Shown piece by piece: positions 51,482-54,133 of a DNA stretch of 54,133 nt (positions are counted from its first letter, which is position 1; every line of letters begins with the position of its first letter). Under the pieces are notes generated by a model, which worked only from the letters and a program-made list of their open reading frames with translations, did no database searches and was not told the DNA's origin. Origin of the DNA: DATCKG01 sp036562385 (GTDB lineage: Bacteria; Bacillota; Sulfobacillia; Symbiobacteriales; Symbiobacteriaceae); NCBI GenBank assembly GCA_036562385.1, contig DATCKG010000015.1, forward strand, positions 1 through 54,133, in the 5' to 3' direction. The translations under genes and the position numbers were made by a program.

Positions 51482-52689
51482 TCACCCCGTCCTCCCTTCT
51501 CCAAGACCTCGTCGGGAACCCCCCGGGGCTTGTTGCTCAAGCCCGTGCGGCGGATGTGCACCTCTGCTTCGAAAACGGTCCGAACCTGCCGGGCCTCGGT
51601 GGACAGCCACTCCTCTTCCACCCGCTTCCAGACCGCGGGCATTTGCCGGTGGACCAGCTCACCGAATCCGGCGGCGTCTACATTCAGTTCCCGAAGCCGC
51701 TCCATGGCGTTCTTCATCCGCTGCCGGAGGAGTTCGGCGGCCTGCCTCTCCAGCGAACGGATTACGCTGGGATCGGACAGGTCCAGGTTGGCGGGGCTGT
51801 CACTGATGTCTGCCTCCAACCTGGCCCGGACCCGGATGGTGATCTCGCCGTTTGTCAGCGAGGCCTTTCGCTCCGTGCGGACGTTCCACCACTGAATGGT
51901 AACGCTGCCGGGCGATTCGGACGGCTGGAAGGTCAGCGTACCCCGGTGATCCTGCCCCCTTAACATGAGCAGCCCCTGGGTATTGTGTTCATCCAGGTAG
52001 CCCACCAGCTTATCGCCCTGAAACAGTGCTGCACCGACGATCCCCAACAGCGCCTGCTGACGAGGAAGGAAGCTGGCACTCGGACGGATCACGTCGGCCA
52101 CGGCCGTCACCGCCTGGGCTCCGGGGGACGCCATCATCCGTGCAAACTCCCCGACGTTGACCGTCAGGCCGAGCCGCTGGCGGGCAATCTCCCGCAGGTA
52201 TTCGGCCGGAAGCCGCTCCAGGTCCACCAGGGACCGCACGAACTCCGCCACATCCCCTGGCACCACCAGCAGGTAGTTGGTGAGCCGGAGTTCCCGGTGC
52301 CGGGTCAGAAAATCGAGTGCCGGTCGGATGCTGTTCTTGGCCAGACGCTCCCCCACCAGGACCACCCGCATGTGGGCCCAGAACAGCCGCCGGGAGAGGT
52401 GGTGCTGAATGTGGGTCGCAGCATCGAGAATCGTCCGGCCCTTGCCGGTGAGCAGAATGACCGGCAGCCCCTGGCGCGGATCGGAGCCGCCGATGGCGCC
52501 GGTGGCCGCGCCGGCTCGCTCCGGCAGGGCGATCTGCAGCCAGACGGCCAGGTCGCCGTCCTCGGTCTGGTCCACGGCCATCAGGGTGACGATGGCCAGC
52601 TCATTCACTTCCACGCGGCTCCAACACCCGGTGGTTACCAGCAGCAGGGCCAGCAGCGCCAGGGCCCGTGCAAACATCCGGCCCCTCAT
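51478..52689 (-). CDS. Germinant receptor lipoprotein subunit C (GerC family)
   Basis: This 403-residue Ger(x)C protein has a lipoprotein signal (LALLALLLVTTGCWS, with Cys near residue 22 as the lipid anchor) followed by the family start EVNELAIVTLMAVDQ. RRLFWAHMRVVLVGERLAKN and the C-terminal LRELNVDAAGFGELVHRQ block are typical. It sits on the outer face of the inner spore membrane as part of the receptor. It overlaps gerA (ATGA) and the small D-like gene. No GerB permease gene lies between. Confidence 0.92.
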   Translation of the reverse strand: MRGRMFARALALLALLLVTTGCWSRVEVNELAIVTLMAVDQTEDGDLAVWLQIALPERAGAATGAIGGSDPRQGLPVILLTGKGRTILDAATHIQHHLSRRLFWAHMRVVLVGERLAKNSIRPALDFLTRHRELRLTNYLLVVPGDVAEFVRSLVDLERLPAEYLREIARQRLGLTVNVGEFARMMASPGAQAVTAVADVIRPSASFLPRQQALLGIVGAALFQGDKLVGYLDEHNTQGLLMLRGQDHRGTLTFQPSESPGSVTIQWWNVRTERKASLTNGEITIRVRARLEADISDSPANLDLSDPSVIRSLERQAAELLRQRMKNAMERLRELNVDAAGFGELVHRQMPAVWKRVEEEWLSTEARQVRTVFEAEVHIRRTGLSNKPRGVPDEVLEKGGRGE

Positions 52690-54133
52690 GTCCCACCGCC
52701 CCCCGGGGCGGGCTTCTGCAGGTGGCGGCCCCGGTAAGGGTTAATGGGGCGAATGGAGCTGGGACGCGTCTTCTGCACCCAGAAGGGCGCCCGGACCAGC
52801 ACATCTTTCAGTTCGTCCCAGCGGAAAGGAGCCAGCGGTGCGAGATAGGGCACCCCGAAGGAACGAAGGGAACAGAGATGGACCAATATGGCCAGCAGGC
52901 CCACCACGAGGCCAAACAGCCCCAGGGAGCCGGCCAGAACCATGAGGGGGAACCGGAGCAGCCGGCTGGCAAAGCCGAAGGAGTAGGTGGGAATGGTGAA
53001 GGAGGCGATGCCGGTGGCGGCCACGATCATCACCTTGGGAGCGGAGACGATGCCCGCCTGCACCGCGGCCTGTCCCACCACCAGGGCGCCCACGATACTG
53101 ACCGCCTGACCCGTGGGGCGGGGCAGTCGAGCGCCGGCCTCCCGGAGCGCCTCGAAGAAGATCTCCATCAGGAACGCCTCCACCAGGGCCGGGAAGGGAA
53201 CCCCTTCCCGAGAGGCCGCCACCGTCATCAAGAGCGGAGTCGGAAGCAGCTCCTGGTGGAACGTAACCGTTGCGATGTACAGCGAAGGCATGGTCAGCGA
53301 GACGAAGTAGAAGACGTAATGGAGCCAGCGGAGGGCCGTGGCCATCCAGAAGCGCTGATAATAGTCCTCAGCCGCCTGCAGAAAGGACCAGAAAGTGGCG
53401 GGCGCCACCAAGACAAAGGGAGTTCCGTCCACGATGATCACCACCCGACCCTCGGCCAGGCAGGCCACGGCGGTGTCCGTTCGCTCTGTATCTCGGATCT
53501 GGGGAAACAGGGAGGAAGGCTGGTCCTCGATCAGTTCCTCTAGGGAGCTGGAGCCGGTGACCGCGTCCAGGTCGATCCGCTGGATGCGGCCTTTCACTTC
53601 CGCCACCAGGCCGGGATCTGCCACATCCTTCAGATAGGCGACGATCACCGTGGTGCGGCTCTTCCGCCCCAGTTCGATCTCCTCCATCTTGAGATGGGGG
53701 CTCCTGAGCCGCCGGCGGAGCAGGGTGGCGTTGAGCCGGACGCTCTCGGTAAAGCCTTCCCGGGGCCCCCGAATCACCACCTCGGTGGAGGGCTCATCGA
53801 TGGCCCGGTACTCCAGGCCCGGCATGCCAAGGCTCAAGGCCTGGCTCACCCCGTCCACAAACAGCACCGCGGAGCCGCTCATCACATCGCTGACCACCTG
53901 CCCGATATTTGGCACGGGGGCGATCTGGTCCGCGGTGACGGCCGTGGATTCCAGCCAGGAGATCAGCCCGGCCGGATCGGTGGGAATCTGAGCCTTGCTG
54001 CTCAGCTTGGTGAGGGGGGAGATGACGAAGCGCTCCAGGCGCGAGTCCTCCACCATTCCGTCCACGTAGACCACCATGGCCAGCCGGCGTCCGCCGATGA
54101 GAAACCCCCGGAAGACGACGTCACTGCAGTCGG
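52686..54133 (-). CDS. Germinant receptor subunit A (GerA family), N-terminus cut by window
   Basis: At least 482 residues of a GerA-type receptor subunit are present; the frame is open to the window edge. DCSDVVFRGFLIGG at the edge, VEDSRLERFVISPL, GSAVLFVDG, GPREGFTESVRLN, AYLKDVADP and TVAASREGVPFPALVEAFLMEIFFEALREAG with PTGQAVSIVGALVVGQAAVQAGIVS are the family blocks. The C-terminal half has several membrane helices. It forms the core of the ligand-gated spore germination receptor. The true start lies beyond 54133. Confidence 0.93.
   Translation of the reverse strand, partial: DCSDVVFRGFLIGGRRLAMVVYVDGMVEDSRLERFVISPLTKLSSKAQIPTDPAGLISWLESTAVTADQIAPVPNIGQVVSDVMSGSAVLFVDGVSQALSLGMPGLEYRAIDEPSTEVVIRGPREGFTESVRLNATLLRRRLRSPHLKMEEIELGRKSRTTVIVAYLKDVADPGLVAEVKGRIQRIDLDAVTGSSSLEELIEDQPSSLFPQIRDTERTDTAVACLAEGRVVIIVDGTPFVLVAPATFWSFLQAAEDYYQRFWMATALRWLHYVFYFVSLTMPSLYIATVTFHQELLPTPLLMTVAASREGVPFPALVEAFLMEIFFEALREAGARLPRPTGQAVSIVGALVVGQAAVQAGIVSAPKVMIVAATGIASFTIPTYSFGFASRLLRFPLMVLAGSLGLFGLVVGLLAILVHLCSLRSFGVPYLAPLAPFRWDELKDVLVRAPFWVQKTRPSSIRPINPYRGRHLQKPAPGGGGT

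Overview
The window is GC-rich, densely coded chromosomal DNA from an endospore-forming Firmicute. Sporulation and germination genes are spread through it (spoVS, spoVM, gpr, an alpha/beta-type SASP gene, gerA and gerC homologues). Shine-Dalgarno sites are of the AAGGAGG/GGAGG type, and GTG and TTG starts are common. Regulatory signals are typically Firmicute: two T-box leaders, a FapR box, a BirA-type operator, and sigma-H, sigma-F and sigma-G-like promoters. High GC with this gene content suggests a Symbiobacterium-like lineage; that is inference, since no rRNA gene is present.

Layout. 1-3610: a partial gene, an IS remnant, a manganese catalase, a Fur/PerR-family regulator overlapping a winged-helix response-regulator-like gene, and a decayed ISL3-type transposase. 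3615-15740 (minus strand): fapR-plsX-fabH-degV-fabD-fabG-acpP-rnc, then spoVS, smc, a 39-residue membrane protein, ftsY and mazG, under a FapR-box promoter at the upstream end. 15858-19460 (plus): nadA-nadB-nadC. 19589-25608 (minus): yceD-rpmF, a PDZ/Lon-type protease, a coiled-coil protein, coaD, rsmD, and two unlike DNA methyltransferases with no visible nuclease. 25750-27515: ybjQ, gpr, and the SASP gene convergent with gpr.

27557-39337 (minus) is an aromatic amino acid block. trpE-G-D-trpS-trpC-F-B-A follows a T-box leader with a UGG (Trp) specifier. It is followed by aroF-tyrA-aroA with its own promoter and a T-box whose specifier reads best as UAC (Tyr). Next come an MFS transporter, bioY and birA with a BirA-like operator, a tsuA-tsuB thiosulfate-uptake pair, and a HAD phosphatase. 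44976-51114 carries recG, fakA, an Asp23/YloU protein, rpmB, hslO, spoVM and a 54-residue membrane protein. The right edge is a germinant-receptor operon: gerA (cut by the window end), gerC and a small two-helix protein.

Points of most interest: a DegV protein sits where fabK often lies in fab clusters, and a FakA homologue is in the same window; catalase and the Fur-family gene carry related palindromic operators; trpS lies inside the trp operon; two orphan DNA methyltransferases sit side by side; four small membrane or spore genes (39, 34, 54 and 73 aa) are present; and a strong plus-strand terminator at 23536 has no plus-strand gene upstream of it.
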